Part shown: positions 33,817 to 42,158 of the stretch, piece after piece
Layout of the letters: every line of letters begins with the position of its first letter
Position numbering within the stretch: position 1 is the first letter of the stretch
The notes under the pieces: generated by a model
What the model saw: only the letters and a program-made list of their open reading frames with translations
What the model was told of the DNA's origin: nothing
Databases searched by the model: none
Position numbers and translations under genes: made by a program
Assembly: GCF_900129665.1 (NCBI RefSeq)
Contig: NZ_FQWL01000003.1
Coordinates: 124,001-188,000 of the forward strand
DNA from: Flagellimonas flava
GTDB taxonomy: Bacteria > Bacteroidota > Bacteroidia > Flavobacteriales > Flavobacteriaceae
DNA: 64,000 nucleotides
Reading direction: 5' to 3'

Positions 33817-34560
33817 ATGGCAAACATTATTCAGGAAAAATTACAACGGAGACTACTTAAAATTCGATTGTTCGTGGGCGGTATATATTTTAGCCTGTTC
33901 ACTAAAACTTATAAACATGCAGGAGTAGTTCTCCATATTCCCTTTGATTTGACGACTTTCAAATTTAGGGGGCGGTTTGCACTGAACCTGTATGAAACGG
34001 AAGAGGCGAGATACTTAAAAAAACACCTGTCGCCCAAGGCACATGTATTGGAACTTGGGGCATGCTTGGGGTACGTGTCGTGCTTGGTGAACAATATCCT
34101 TGAAAAAAAGGAGATGCAGGTCAGCCTAGAGGCCAATCCCAACTTAATTCCGTGGATAGCAAAGAACAGGGATGCCAACAATTGCAAGTTTAAGGTGGAG
34201 CATTCCATTGTTTCAAATCAAAAATCGAATACATTCTACATCCATAGGCTTATAGTTGGTGGAAGTACCAAAAGGGAAACACCCAAGCAAACCGAAGTCA
34301 ACGGTCTTACTATTGAAGAACTTGAGCAAAAGCACAACATTAAATTTGACACCCTGGTCATGGACATTGAAGGTGGGGAACTTAGTCTTTTGCGAAACTT
34401 TAAAGAGCGTATTTCTGGTTTCAAGCAAATCTTTTTTGAAATTCATCCTTTCGCAGGAATACTTACCCAAGAAGAAGCTCAGGAATGTGAGGATATTTTG
34501 ACCGCTCTGGGTTTCAAATTGATCGTTAGGGATGGACATTTCCAAATTTGGGAAAAATAG
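33817..34560 (+). CDS. FkbM family SAM-dependent methyltransferase
   Basis: 247 residues. A Rossmann methyltransferase core is visible: the SAM-binding motif VLELGACLGYVSCLV (around 74-88), the acidic loop SLEANPNLIPWI, and the later TLVMDIEGGELSLLRNF that defines the FkbM group. FkbM enzymes methylate hydroxyls of glycans or secondary metabolites. The acceptor is unknown. An in-frame start further upstream is not seen. The gene stands apart from its neighbours (125 bases before, 91 after), with a possible -7 box TACCTTTA at 33755. Confidence 0.85.
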   Translation: MANIIQEKLQRRLLKIRLFVGGIYFSLFTKTYKHAGVVLHIPFDLTTFKFRGRFALNLYETEEARYLKKHLSPKAHVLELGACLGYVSCLVNNILEKKEMQVSLEANPNLIPWIAKNRDANNCKFKVEHSIVSNQKSNTFYIHRLIVGGSTKRETPKQTEVNGLTIEELEQKHNIKFDTLVMDIEGGELSLLRNFKERISGFKQIFFEIHPFAGILTQEEAQECEDILTALGFKLIVRDGHFQIWEK

Positions 34561-34651
34561 GCAAGTCAACTGCTAAAACTGATCTAAAGTCCTTCTGGGT
34601 TGTTTCTTTTTTTGGGATTTTAGTGCTACTGCACACCAAAATACCAGCATC

Positions 34652-35101
34652 ATGACAAAAAACACCCTGTACATTATTGGTTTCTTCCTTATCATTTGCT
34701 CTATGAACGGCCAGACCTCAAAGGATTCCCTGGAAATCAAACAAGCCGCGTTGGACTATATTGAATCGCAACACAATGTGAAGCCAGAGCAATTTGAACG
34801 GTCTGCCCATCCCAGAATGGTAAAGCGCACTTTTTGGACCAATAAGGCCACTCAGAAGGAGTATTTGAGGGAAACCTTTACAGATGCAATGGTGCTATTG
34901 GCCCAAACCTACAACCAAAATGGAGATAGGTTCCCGGCCAATCCCAAGAAAGAGGTTATTATCTTGGACGTTTTTGATAAAACAGCTTCCGTAAAACTCA
35001 TCGCCGATGATTGGATCGACTATATGCACATTGTGAAACTTAATGGCAAATGGCAAATTGTTAATGTACTTTGGCAATTCAACGATTCATCAGTCCATTA
35101 A
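34652..35101 (+). CDS. Secreted NTF2-like putative lumazine-binding protein
   Basis: 149 residues. A Sec signal covers 1-20 (CSMNGQ end). The mature part is an alpha+beta cone of the SnoaL/NTF2 type: helix IKQAALDYIESQH, and the C-terminal strands TASVKLIADDWIDYMHIVKLNGKW, the motif set of PF12893-like proteins. Such proteins are usually periplasmic and of unknown ligand. The next gene, a reductase-like epimerase, begins 21 bases later, so the two are probably cotranscribed. Confidence 0.8.
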   Translation: MTKNTLYIIGFFLIICSMNGQTSKDSLEIKQAALDYIESQHNVKPEQFERSAHPRMVKRTFWTNKATQKEYLRETFTDAMVLLAQTYNQNGDRFPANPKKEVIILDVFDKTASVKLIADDWIDYMHIVKLNGKWQIVNVLWQFNDSSVH

Positions 35102-35122
35102 TGGAATCCTAAAATTTCTGTC

Positions 35123-36241
35123 ATGAAAAGAAGGAATTTTGTAAAAAATGTTGGGTACTCTTCCCTGTTGTTATCGGGGTTGCCCCTTTTGGGCTGTTCA
35201 GGGAATTCCAAACCGCTTAAACTTCTTGTTTTGGGGGGCACCAACTATTTGGGGCCAGCCGTTGTAAATGCAGCCTTGCAGGCAGGACATGAAGTCACAC
35301 TTTTTAATCGAGGTATTACAAATCCAAATCTATTCCCCAATGTTGAACAATTACTTGGGGACCGTAATTTGGATTCGGAGAATTTGTCCGCACTTGAGAC
35401 CAATAGAACTTGGGACTACGCTATTGATACTTGGCCGGCCGACCCGCGTATGGTGGAACGAACTACTAAACTCCTTCATGATAGAATTAATGCGTATGCT
35501 TTTACCTCATCTATAGCAGTTTATTCCGATAAAACCGTTCCTGGGATTACGGAAAGTTCTCCAATCCATAAAGTGGAAGAATATGTTCCTGGAATGTCCT
35601 ATTACCAATCCAAAGTCCTCTGCGAGGCGGCGGTCACATCTGTATTCCCGAAAAATCATTTGATTACCCGCCCACCGGGAATCCATGGAAAACGAGACGA
35701 AAGTTGGACTCTGGTCTATTGGCTCTGGCGCATAAGAAACGGAGGAGACGTTTTGGCACCTGGAGATGGCAAAGACCCTCTACAGTTCATTGATGTGAAT
35801 GATGTGGGGCGATTCACGATTCGCGCATTGGAATCCAAAGCCTTTGGACTATATAATACCATTGGACCGAGGAAAGAACCTTTGCAATGGCAAGAGTTTT
35901 TGAATACTGTGAATGCCCACTATGGAAACAAAGCCAACTTTATTTGGGTGGACAAGGAGTTTTTAGAAGAAAAACAAATCAGACCCGTAGTAGATCTTCC
36001 CATATGGGAACCTCGCACCCGACGAGCCGGTCGCCATACCATGAATTCCCAAAAAGCCGTCGCATCCGGTTTAAATTTCACCGCTATGGGGGAGACCTTC
36101 AACAATGCCCTTAACTGGTATGACCACTTTAAATCGCCCACCACCGATCCCGGTTTGGACAAGGACAGACCTTTTAATGGAATTACCCGGGAAAGGGAGT
36201 TAGAACTTTTAAAAATGTGGAAACAGTATTCCACCACTTAA
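35123..36241 (+). CDS. NAD-dependent epimerase/dehydratase family protein with export signal
   Basis: 372 residues. The N-terminus MKRRNFVKNVGYSSLLLSG has the RR-x-F pattern of Tat signals, and LGC (Cys25) gives a possible lipoprotein site. A short-chain reductase fold follows: LVLGGTNYLGPAVV (nucleotide loop G-G-x-x-Y/F-L-G), and a YYQSK stretch near 160 that supplies the catalytic Tyr and Lys. Exported nucleotide-sugar-like epimerases of this kind occur in Bacteroidetes with unknown substrates. The Tat signal would fit export of a folded NAD-bound enzyme. Confidence 0.82.
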   Translation: MKRRNFVKNVGYSSLLLSGLPLLGCSGNSKPLKLLVLGGTNYLGPAVVNAALQAGHEVTLFNRGITNPNLFPNVEQLLGDRNLDSENLSALETNRTWDYAIDTWPADPRMVERTTKLLHDRINAYAFTSSIAVYSDKTVPGITESSPIHKVEEYVPGMSYYQSKVLCEAAVTSVFPKNHLITRPPGIHGKRDESWTLVYWLWRIRNGGDVLAPGDGKDPLQFIDVNDVGRFTIRALESKAFGLYNTIGPRKEPLQWQEFLNTVNAHYGNKANFIWVDKEFLEEKQIRPVVDLPIWEPRTRRAGRHTMNSQKAVASGLNFTAMGETFNNALNWYDHFKSPTTDPGLDKDRPFNGITRERELELLKMWKQYSTT

Positions 36242-36282
36242 TTTTTCAAACCGGCCCAAACCCGGCTTTTGATTCTCAAATA

Positions 36283-38706
36283 TTACAATTCAATTTCGGC
36301 CTCTAGTTTCATGGCTCTGGAAGAAGCTCCGATCTTAATTTTATAAGCTCCCTTTTCCAAGGCCCAGTTGCCTTTATCTTCATCCCAATAGCGCAAATCT
36401 TTTAAGGGGATTACCATTGAAAGACTATCTATAGCTTCTGGCTGTAAGCTTGTAGTTTTGGCAAATGCTTTCAATTCCCTTATAGGACGGTCTATCATGG
36501 GGTTTAGTTTTTCAGTATAGCATTGAACCACTTCTTTGCCTTGCACCTGTCCAATGTTCTTAACGGCAAAAGCGATTTTAAGGGTATCATTTTCCACCGT
36601 TGTGCTCAAATCGGAGTATTCAAAATTAGTATACGACAATCCATAACCGAAAGGATAGGAAACACTTAGTTTTGCCTTATCAAAATGGCGATACCCTACA
36701 TAGATTCCCTCATCATAGTGGGTGTAATCCCTATTTTGTACTTTTTCATCCTGAGGACGCTCTTCTGGCGGAAACATAAGTCCCTTTAACAACCCAAAGA
36801 ATGACAGATGCCCTCCCTGAAGGGGGAAGTCGGAATGGGATGCATGATCGTGGAGGTGCACTGGAAAAGTCATGGGCAACTTACCACTAGGATTTACTTG
36901 CCCACTAAGGATATCTGCAACTGAATTTCCACCTTCCTGACCCCCCTGCCACGCCAGAACAATAGCATCTGGCTTATCTTTCCATGAGGCTGTCTCTATT
37001 ACCCCTCCAATATTTAGCACCACCACTAATTTTTTTCCGGATTCTTGGAAGGCCTTGCTAGTACTCTCAATCATTTCCTGCTCCAAATCGGTCAACAAAA
37101 AATCATCCTCTTCAACCCTGTCACCTCCTTCACCGGCGTTTCTTCCAATGGTAAGGATACCCACATCCGAAGTGGCAACAATTTCGTCCAGTTCTTCCTT
37201 GGTCAGGTTCAGTTGGGGAGGATTATACGGATTGAACATAGCATCTATACCTTCTGGTTTGACAAAGGCCTCCTCATTGGCTGCTTTATGTATTTCAAAA
37301 AGTTCTTTTGCCTTGGAATTGATTTTGAACCCAGCGTTCTTAAGCCCTTCTTCCAATGAAATGGTATACGCCTCGTTCACATCTCCAGAGCCGGTTCCCC
37401 CAGCAATAAATTCATAGGAGGTTACCCCAAGCAACGCCACCGTCCCATCAATCTGTATGGGAAGCGCATTTTCATTTTTCAGCAACACAATCCCTTCAGT
37501 GGCCGACTGTCTTGTGATGTTCGCATGTGCTTTCAAGTCAGGATTGTTCTCATACTTGTAGTCCTGCATCTTCTTGGTTTGAAAGACCAAATGCAGAATT
37601 CTAGCTGCAGACCGATCAATATCGGCCGTGGGCAAGGCTCCATTTTCATGCGCTTCAGTGAGGGCCTTCCATTGCTTTTTTGTTCCTGGTTCCAACAAGT
37701 CGTTACCAGCCTTAATTTGGGCTGCGGCATCTTTTCCACCAAACCAGTCAGTCATCACCAAACCTTCAAATCCCCATTCATCCCGAAGGATATCCGTAAG
37801 CAACTGTTTATCTTCGGAGGTATAGGTTCCATTGATTTTGTTGTAGGAGGACATTAGGGTCCAAGGTTGCGCTTTTTCTACAATAATTTCAAACCCTTTG
37901 AGGTAAATCTCCCTCAATGCGCGATCGGTAATGATCACATCGTTGAAGTTGCGCTCTGTTTCTTGATTGTTGGCCACAAAATGTTTGACAGAAGTGCCCA
38001 CTCCGTTTGACTCTATACCATTTACTATGGCGGCACCCATATATCCACTAAGTACCGGGTCTTCGGAGTAGTACTCAAAATTTCGTCCACACAACGGATG
38101 CCTGTGGATATTGGCCCCTGGACCCAAAATCACATCAATACCATACTCCAAGGCCTCATTACCCATAGCGCTACCCACCTCTTGGACCAACTCCTCATTC
38201 CAAGTAGAGGCCAATAATGTGGCAATTGGAAAAGCGGTGCAATAGTAGGTTCGCTCCTCTCCTTCTCTCTTCGGTTCAATTCGAAGACCGGCAGGTCCAT
38301 CAGATAAATACACGGTCGGAAGCCCCAATCGCGGAGTAGGTACTATGGTTCCCACAGCACCGGGAATGCCCTCTCCCGGCTCAACTGCCCCCATAGCGGA
38401 TGCCAGACCCGAGCCTTTTAACAGATGGATTTTCTCTTCTAAGGTCATTTGTGATAAAACATCGGCAACCCGCTCCTTGGTTGCCCTTCTATCATCTTCA
38501 TAAACATCTAGTTCACCATTACCGTTTCTGTCCAAAAAAGTGTATCCATCCAAAGTCAACTTCTTGGGTTGTACATGCTCAACATAATCATCTTCAAAAG
38601 ACAAAAAAGTGGAGTTGAAATAGTTATATCCCAAGAAACCAAGAATAACGGCCAAGAGAATTAGGGAAGAGAGAAGAATAAGTGTTATTTTAAGGATTCG
38701 TTTCAT
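36283..38706 (-). CDS. Glycoside hydrolase family 3 (beta-glucosidase type)
   Basis: 807 residues. An N-terminal membrane anchor or uncleaved signal (about 4-30) is followed by a calcium-loop-like DRNGNGELDVYED (59-71). The GH3 TIM-barrel domain has GPGANIHRHPLCGRNFEYYS (195-214), KHF at 241-243 and the nucleophile Asp320 in GLVMTDWFGG. The alpha/beta sandwich and the fibronectin-like C-terminal domain complete the BglX layout. It hydrolyses beta-glucosides or related exo-linkages in the periplasm. It diverges from the Nudix-type regulator, and an operator overlaps its promoter (-7 box TATATTTG at 38740 down to 38733). Confidence 0.92.
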   Translation of the reverse strand: MKRILKITLILLSSLILLAVILGFLGYNYFNSTFLSFEDDYVEHVQPKKLTLDGYTFLDRNGNGELDVYEDDRRATKERVADVLSQMTLEEKIHLLKGSGLASAMGAVEPGEGIPGAVGTIVPTPRLGLPTVYLSDGPAGLRIEPKREGEERTYYCTAFPIATLLASTWNEELVQEVGSAMGNEALEYGIDVILGPGANIHRHPLCGRNFEYYSEDPVLSGYMGAAIVNGIESNGVGTSVKHFVANNQETERNFNDVIITDRALREIYLKGFEIIVEKAQPWTLMSSYNKINGTYTSEDKQLLTDILRDEWGFEGLVMTDWFGGKDAAAQIKAGNDLLEPGTKKQWKALTEAHENGALPTADIDRSAARILHLVFQTKKMQDYKYENNPDLKAHANITRQSATEGIVLLKNENALPIQIDGTVALLGVTSYEFIAGGTGSGDVNEAYTISLEEGLKNAGFKINSKAKELFEIHKAANEEAFVKPEGIDAMFNPYNPPQLNLTKEELDEIVATSDVGILTIGRNAGEGGDRVEEDDFLLTDLEQEMIESTSKAFQESGKKLVVVLNIGGVIETASWKDKPDAIVLAWQGGQEGGNSVADILSGQVNPSGKLPMTFPVHLHDHASHSDFPLQGGHLSFFGLLKGLMFPPEERPQDEKVQNRDYTHYDEGIYVGYRHFDKAKLSVSYPFGYGLSYTNFEYSDLSTTVENDTLKIAFAVKNIGQVQGKEVVQCYTEKLNPMIDRPIRELKAFAKTTSLQPEAIDSLSMVIPLKDLRYWDEDKGNWALEKGAYKIKIGASSRAMKLEAEIEL

Positions 38707-38716
38707 GATAAATCAA

Positions 38717-38735
38717 TTGTGACATGTTGCCACAA
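38717..38735. promoter_or_regulatory. Operator 1 of the GH3/Nudix-regulator pair
   Basis: TTGTGACA-TGT-TGCCACAA, 8-base arms with one mismatch. It overlaps the predicted -7 box and transcription start of the GH3 gene (box 38733-38740 on the minus strand), a position that suits repression. Confidence 0.72.
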
Positions 38736-38755
38736 ATATAGATATTTTTCTTGAA

Positions 38756-38772
38756 TGTGGCATCTTGCCACA
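38756..38772. promoter_or_regulatory. Operator 2 of the GH3/Nudix-regulator pair
   Basis: TGTGGCA-TCT-TGCCACA, perfect 7-base arms, the same core as operator 1. It lies just upstream of the regulator's -7 box TATTTTTG (38778-38785), so it probably controls the regulator gene itself. The ATG at 38755 falls inside it and is not a credible start codon. Confidence 0.75.
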
Positions 38773-38790
38773 ATTATTATTTTTGCATTT

Positions 38791-39501
38791 ATGGAAGTAC
38801 AGGATATCATTGAACATGGCGGAGATTACTTTCTGCCAAATCTATCCATCGATTTTGTGATCATTGGATATAAAGAGGATGAACTAAAATGTCTTTTGCT
38901 TAGAATCGGTGATAAATGGGCGTTACCAGGAGGCTACATTGAACTGGATGAGTCTGTGGACACTGCGGTGGGCAGAATACTGATGCAGCGCACGGGTCTG
39001 GAAAGGCCCCATTTAAAATTTCTTTCTGTTTTTGGGGATAAAGACCGCAAATTTGATACTGATTTCAAAGCTTTTTTCCAAAGGAAGGGCATGCCTTGGC
39101 GCGATGACTACTGGATCAACAATCGATTTGTCACCTTAGCTTTCTATTCTTTGGTTGATATTGATCATACCCATCCAATACCAGGCGAATTTGATGAGGC
39201 GGCCGAGTGGTTCAGTTTTGAACAACTTCCCGAAATGTGGATGGATCATAAATCCATAGTAATGGCCGCAAGAGATCGGTTGAAAAATGATATCAAACAT
39301 GAACAGGTCACCTATAATTTGTTGCCCAAAGATTTTACCATGCCGCAGCTGCACCAATTGCATCAGACCATCTTGAAGGAAAATATAGATCGTAGTCGTT
39401 TTCAAAAGAAGATGTTGGCCTCAGGGCTTTTTGAACGCCTGCCACAACTTAAAAAAGAAACCCCTGGTAGAAATCCCTACCTGTACCGGCTAAAAAAATA
39501 A
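38791..39501 (+). CDS. Nudix-domain transcriptional regulator (NrtR/AraR-like), hydrolase-dead
   Basis: 236 residues from Met at 38791. Residues 15-150 form a Nudix fold, but the Nudix box (48-70, GYIELDES...GRILMQRTGL) has lost the catalytic REUxEE: Ile, Gln and Arg replace the glutamates. This is the state of the ligand-sensing NrtR and AraR regulators. Residues 165-236 form the winged helix of that group (LLPKDFTMPQLHQLHQTIL; end PYLYRLKK). It likely binds the two operators upstream and senses a sugar released by the divergent GH3 enzyme. The sensed sugar is unknown. Confidence 0.83.
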   Translation: MEVQDIIEHGGDYFLPNLSIDFVIIGYKEDELKCLLLRIGDKWALPGGYIELDESVDTAVGRILMQRTGLERPHLKFLSVFGDKDRKFDTDFKAFFQRKGMPWRDDYWINNRFVTLAFYSLVDIDHTHPIPGEFDEAAEWFSFEQLPEMWMDHKSIVMAARDRLKNDIKHEQVTYNLLPKDFTMPQLHQLHQTILKENIDRSRFQKKMLASGLFERLPQLKKETPGRNPYLYRLKK

Positions 39502-39521
39502 AATGGGTGCACGGGCAGGTT

Positions 39522-40001
39522 CTAATCCCGCTGATAGGTCTTAAAGGAGAACGCTATATTGTCGGTTCCCGAGCTTACCCAAGGATATTGCACGCGCATG
39601 GTATTATCCCCATCAAAACTAATTTCGGGGTGTCCCAAAGGATCATTCGGATTATCTGAAAAAATCAACCTGAAATTGGCATTGGGAAAGTTAGTCCCCT
39701 CAAATTCGTCATAGGTCCCGTCCCTAGTGCTATCAAAATCGCAATTACTACCATTGGGCCTGAAATTGTCCACCTCAAAGGTATTGTCGGACAAAAACCT
39801 ATACTTTTGTCCTCCACCGCAGGCATCGGTATCGATTTCCTCACTGCCATCGTCAAAAACTACTCCAAAATTCACCACGGTCCATTCTCCCACAATGGGT
39901 CCTTCTTGGGGATCATCCATCATTTGATCATCACTCTCCGAGCTATCAGACGAACAACTTAGTAAAAGAATGGCAAAGCAAAGAGTCATAAGTGTTTTCA
40001 T
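39522..40001 (-). CDS. Lipocalin-like lipoprotein
   Basis: 159 residues. The lipoprotein signal ends LLSC (Cys16), and the mature protein begins SSDSSESDDQMMDD. That Ser/Asp-rich stretch right after the acylated Cys resembles surface-export signals of Bacteroidetes lipoproteins. The mature domain opens GEWTVVNFGVVFDD and contains beta strands of the lipocalin-like type; this family assignment is by resemblance only. It converges on the Nudix regulator with a 20-base gap. A similar signal (CSSDSSES) occurs in the lipoprotein at 62608. Confidence 0.72.
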   Translation of the reverse strand: MKTLMTLCFAILLLSCSSDSSESDDQMMDDPQEGPIVGEWTVVNFGVVFDDGSEEIDTDACGGGQKYRFLSDNTFEVDNFRPNGSNCDFDSTRDGTYDEFEGTNFPNANFRLIFSDNPNDPLGHPEISFDGDNTMRVQYPWVSSGTDNIAFSFKTYQRD

Positions 40002-40143
40002 GGCGTAAATCTTTTGATAAAAAGTACGATTTTTTCCATAAAAAACCCAGCAGTAAAGCTTTCAAGAAAGAAATATTCACTTACAATTTCAACAAAGTTG
40101 AAGCACTCAAAAGTCGAGATATTTACAAAAAAAAAGCAAAGTT

Positions 40144-40890
40144 TTATTTCTCCAATCTTCCTTGCTCGGAAAAATACTTGTTCTCCAAAAACACTGAAAC
40201 CCTCTCACGATAGCTTGAACCTATAGGGAATTCTTGTTCACATATCTCAACATCATGTTTTGAGAACCCTGTTAAATATGCGGTATTGATGATATAGGAT
40301 CGGTGTATTCGCAAAAAACTTGGTTTCAGTTTTTTTTCAAATTCCCCAATATTCTCCTTTACCTTAAGTTCCCCCGTATTTCCATGAATTTTAATGTAAT
40401 CCTTAAAGCTTTCGATGTACCTTACTTCTTGTAGGTCGACCTTAATTCTACGATGGCCTTGACTTACAAAAAGGTATGCTTTGTCATCTTTTCCGCCTTT
40501 TTCCCCAGTCTGGCCATGTTCCCTTTTTTCAACAGCCTTAAAAAATTTCTGGATGGCAAGAAAAAAACGTTCGAAAACTATAGGTTTCAACAGATAATCC
40601 ACTGCGCTCACCTCAAAACCATCCAAAGCATATTCCCTATATGCCGTGGTAAAAATAACCTGAGGTTTATCCACGAGATTTTTAAAAAAATCGATGCCTT
40701 TTATGACGGGCATGTTAATATCCAAAAACAAGAGATCAATTTTTTCCTTGGCTATCAACGAAGAAGCCTCCAACGCATTACTGCACGTGCCCACAACCTT
40801 CAATTCAGGTATTTTGGCAACGTACTCCGCTATAAGCTCTTGCGCCAAGGGCTCATCATCAACAATTAGGCAGGTGTAGGTTAGAGACAT
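40144..40890 (-). CDS. LytTR family response regulator
   Basis: 248 residues. A receiver domain (1-120) has Asp pair DDE at 11-13, phospho-acceptor in LLFLDINMP (near Asp57), and the Thr and Lys of switch and active site in TTAYREYA and LLKPIVFERF. A LytTR DNA-binding domain (about 145-245) has the beta-rich VDLQEVRYIESFKDYIKIH. It overlaps the histidine kinase gene by 10 bases and is phosphorylated by it. Targets usually lie next to the pair, here perhaps the TonB-dependent receptor at 42133. Confidence 0.92.
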   Translation of the reverse strand: MSLTYTCLIVDDEPLAQELIAEYVAKIPELKVVGTCSNALEASSLIAKEKIDLLFLDINMPVIKGIDFFKNLVDKPQVIFTTAYREYALDGFEVSAVDYLLKPIVFERFFLAIQKFFKAVEKREHGQTGEKGGKDDKAYLFVSQGHRRIKVDLQEVRYIESFKDYIKIHGNTGELKVKENIGEFEKKLKPSFLRIHRSYIINTAYLTGFSKHDVEICEQEFPIGSSYRERVSVFLENKYFSEQGRLEK

Positions 40891-41930
40891 AACTCCAGTT
40901 CAGTGGTGTAGGTATTGGATTTTTCCACAATGTGCAACTGGTGTTTATTAGGATACAAAAGCTCCAGCTGCTGTTTTATGTTCGATAAGCCAAGGGATTT
41001 TCGCTCAGTTTCCTGTTGCACCATGCCCGGCTTGGTATTGTTTAACTTAAAAAACAACATATTGTCCCTGTTTTCTACTTGAATGGTGATGGCCGCATTT
41101 TCGATAGCCTCGGAAACTCCATGCTTAAAGGCGTTTTCCACAAAGGTCAGTAATAATAGGGGTGCAATTTGCTCCTCTCCGGTAATAGATTCATCAAAGG
41201 AAATCTGTACTCGTTTTCCATATCTAATTTGTTCCAGTTCAATGTACTTGTTAATCAGCAAGAGTTCGTCCTTTAGCAGCACATACTTCTTATCACATCG
41301 ATACAACATATAATCCAAAATATGGGAAAGGTTTTCTATGACCCGCACGGTTTTATCCGATTTTTTAAGTGCCAGAAGATATAAACTGTTCAAAGTATTA
41401 AATAAAAAATGTGGATTAAGCTGATTTTTTAGGGCATTCAGTTCAGCTTCCCGTTTTTTCTCATGAAGCATGAGCAATTGCTGCTTTTCCCTGTAAAACA
41501 AAATAGCCATAAGGATGATGCATGGATAGGCATAGTACAACGATTTTGAAAAAAACTGGTTAAAGTTAAAATAGATGCCCTGGAAAGAGGTGTTGTCAAA
41601 TCGTCTTAAGAATGACTCATAGGATGATGGATAGGTAGGCACCAAATACTCCACAAGGTAGAGCGTGCAGACCGCATGAATCAGTGCAAATAGAGTCAAA
41701 ACCGAAATAGAGAACAGCAAAACTCTCTTTTTGTTCAGCACTTTTGGAACCAAAAATCCAATGATCGTATAAGCCACTGTAATTTGAAGCAGCACCCTAA
41801 ACCCATACACTTCAAATAGTTCTTGAAGATCCGCATAGTACCAGTTGGCACTCGCCGCTGAGAATGCAAAAACGCAGGCCCAAAAAAACAGGTGCAATAA
41901 AGATTCCCGGGTAGATTTTATAGGTTTCAT
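40881..41930 (-). CDS. LytS/YpdA-type sensor histidine kinase
   Basis: 349 residues. Four predicted membrane helices in the first 145 residues are followed by a short coiled coil (REKQQLLMLHEKKREAELN). The His_kinase domain PF06580 has the phospho-acceptor in LNPHFLFNTLNSLYLL. A degenerate HATPase domain follows with the N-box FVENAFKHGVSEAI. No extracellular sensor domain is visible, so sensing is within the membrane or by a partner. The stop overlaps the start of the LytTR gene. Confidence 0.92.
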   Translation of the reverse strand: MKPIKSTRESLLHLFFWACVFAFSAASANWYYADLQELFEVYGFRVLLQITVAYTIIGFLVPKVLNKKRVLLFSISVLTLFALIHAVCTLYLVEYLVPTYPSSYESFLRRFDNTSFQGIYFNFNQFFSKSLYYAYPCIILMAILFYREKQQLLMLHEKKREAELNALKNQLNPHFLFNTLNSLYLLALKKSDKTVRVIENLSHILDYMLYRCDKKYVLLKDELLLINKYIELEQIRYGKRVQISFDESITGEEQIAPLLLLTFVENAFKHGVSEAIENAAITIQVENRDNMLFFKLNNTKPGMVQQETERKSLGLSNIKQQLELLYPNKHQLHIVEKSNTYTTELELCL

Positions 41931-42056
41931 CCTTTACCACAGTTGTTTAGTACTAGACCAAGATACTGGTAATTCCCATAAAACTTTGATGTAGATGACG
42001 AATAGCTGATTTCCGCATACGAAGAGTGTTTTTTCCCAAAAAGAAGGATTCATCTC

Positions 42057-42158
42057 CTAAAACCAGTCATAGTTATCCCAAACCCCATCCTTCGTAAGCG
42101 CTTCAAATTTTGCGTTCACCTCGGGATTAGATTTGACCCAAATCAAAAAATCAATTGT
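42057..42158 (-). pseudogene. C-terminal gene remnant, about 33 codons
   Basis: The minus-strand frame reads as a natural protein end, with IDFLIWVKSNPEVNAKFEAL followed by a segment ending DNYDWF and a stop at 42057. Upstream of it the frame runs only through the antisense of the receptor gene. The composition is protein-like rather than shadow-like, so it looks like the tail of a lost gene. The family is not recognised. Confidence 0.4.

Noticed and set aside
38755..38790. ATG at 38755 as the start of the Nudix regulator
   Set aside because: It is within operator 2 and before the -7 box; the added residues (WHLATIIIFAF) are not family-like.
40088..40106. TTCAAC-AAA-GTTGAA repeat downstream of the LytTR gene as an operator or terminator
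   Set aside because: Short arms, no T run and no promoter near it.
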